Below, in pieces: positions 6,990 to 7,023 of a stretch of 7,023 bases of DNA. Position 1 is the first letter of the stretch. Every line of letters begins with the position of its first letter. The DNA comes from Clostridia bacterium (GTDB lineage: Bacteria; Bacillota; Clostridia; Christensenellales; CAG-1252), in NCBI GenBank assembly GCA_017455385.1, contig JAFTBD010000076.1:1-7023 (forward strand). The letters are read 5' to 3'. The translations under genes and the position numbers were made by a program. Below the pieces are notes generated by a model. The model made no database searches. It saw nothing but the letters and a program-made list of their open reading frames with translations, and was not told the origin of the DNA.

Positions 6990-6997
6990 ATATTATT

Positions 6998-7023
6998 ATG
7001 AACAGCGTTCCCGAAACTTTCGG
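6998..7023 (+). CDS. glnN: Start of probable type III glutamine synthetase (partial, runs off right edge)
   Basis: Only ATG and the next bases are visible, encoding MNSVPETF and the first two bases of a Gly codon. A short N-terminus of the form xxVPExFGSxVFND is, as I remember the family, typical of type III glutamine synthetases (GlnN) of Clostridia and relatives. A strong ribosome site, promoter and attenuated leader precede it. A glutamine-forming enzyme divergent from a glutamate synthase operon makes biological sense, all the more since the operon's own synthetase homologue looks catalytically impaired. Nine residues cannot prove identity, so the call rests on the N-terminal match plus context. 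Confidence 0.6.

Overview
The window looks like chromosomal DNA from a moderately GC-rich member of the Clostridia (Firmicutes). This is inferred from the gene families and their order: a split glutamate synthase operon that ends in a glutamine synthetase homologue and a NasT/AmiR-type response regulator, next to what looks like a type III glutamine synthetase gene. Strong AGGAGG-type ribosome sites and sigma-A-type promoters fit the same group. No mobile element, CRISPR array, tRNA or rRNA was seen.

Layout. Positions 1-6612 hold seven tightly packed minus-strand genes, read from right to left. They are a class II glutamine amidotransferase subunit (5521-6612), the FMN/Fe-S glutamate synthase core (4019-5524), a four-cluster ferredoxin-like electron carrier (3586-4017), a FAD/NAD(P) oxidoreductase (2355-3584), the GXGXG alpha subunit of glutamate synthase (1649-2365), a glutamine synthetase homologue (398-1639), and the receiver half of a response regulator that runs off the left edge (1-391). 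Genes overlap or lie within about 10 bases of each other, so they almost certainly form one transcription unit. Positions 6613-6997 are a divergent regulatory region with one sigma-A promoter for each direction. A plus-strand gene begins at 6998; its first nine residues match the start of type III glutamine synthetase (GlnN).

How it works together. The three synthase pieces rebuild the parts of a classical GltB: the amidotransferase releases ammonia from glutamine, the FMN/Fe-S core makes glutamate from 2-oxoglutarate, and the GXGXG domain is structural. The ferredoxin-like protein and the FAD protein probably bring electrons in place of GltD. GlnN would supply glutamine, giving a complete GS-GOGAT module on two divergent transcripts.

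The most interesting part is regulation. Both leaders carry a small hairpin with the same six-base loop, AAAGGC (A at 1, G at 4), closed by a C-G pair. In both, the loop and the 3' side of that hairpin also form the 5' arm of an intrinsic terminator ending GGCGCCCTTTTT. This is the layout expected for antitermination by an ANTAR RNA-binding regulator, and a regulator of that family is the last visible gene of the operon. Two oddities go with it: the regulator's receiver lacks the phosphorylatable Asp (Asn instead), and the glutamine synthetase homologue beside it has lost several catalytic and metal-binding residues. A non-phosphorylated, protein-partnered nitrogen sensor is a reasonable hypothesis that the sequence suggests but cannot prove.
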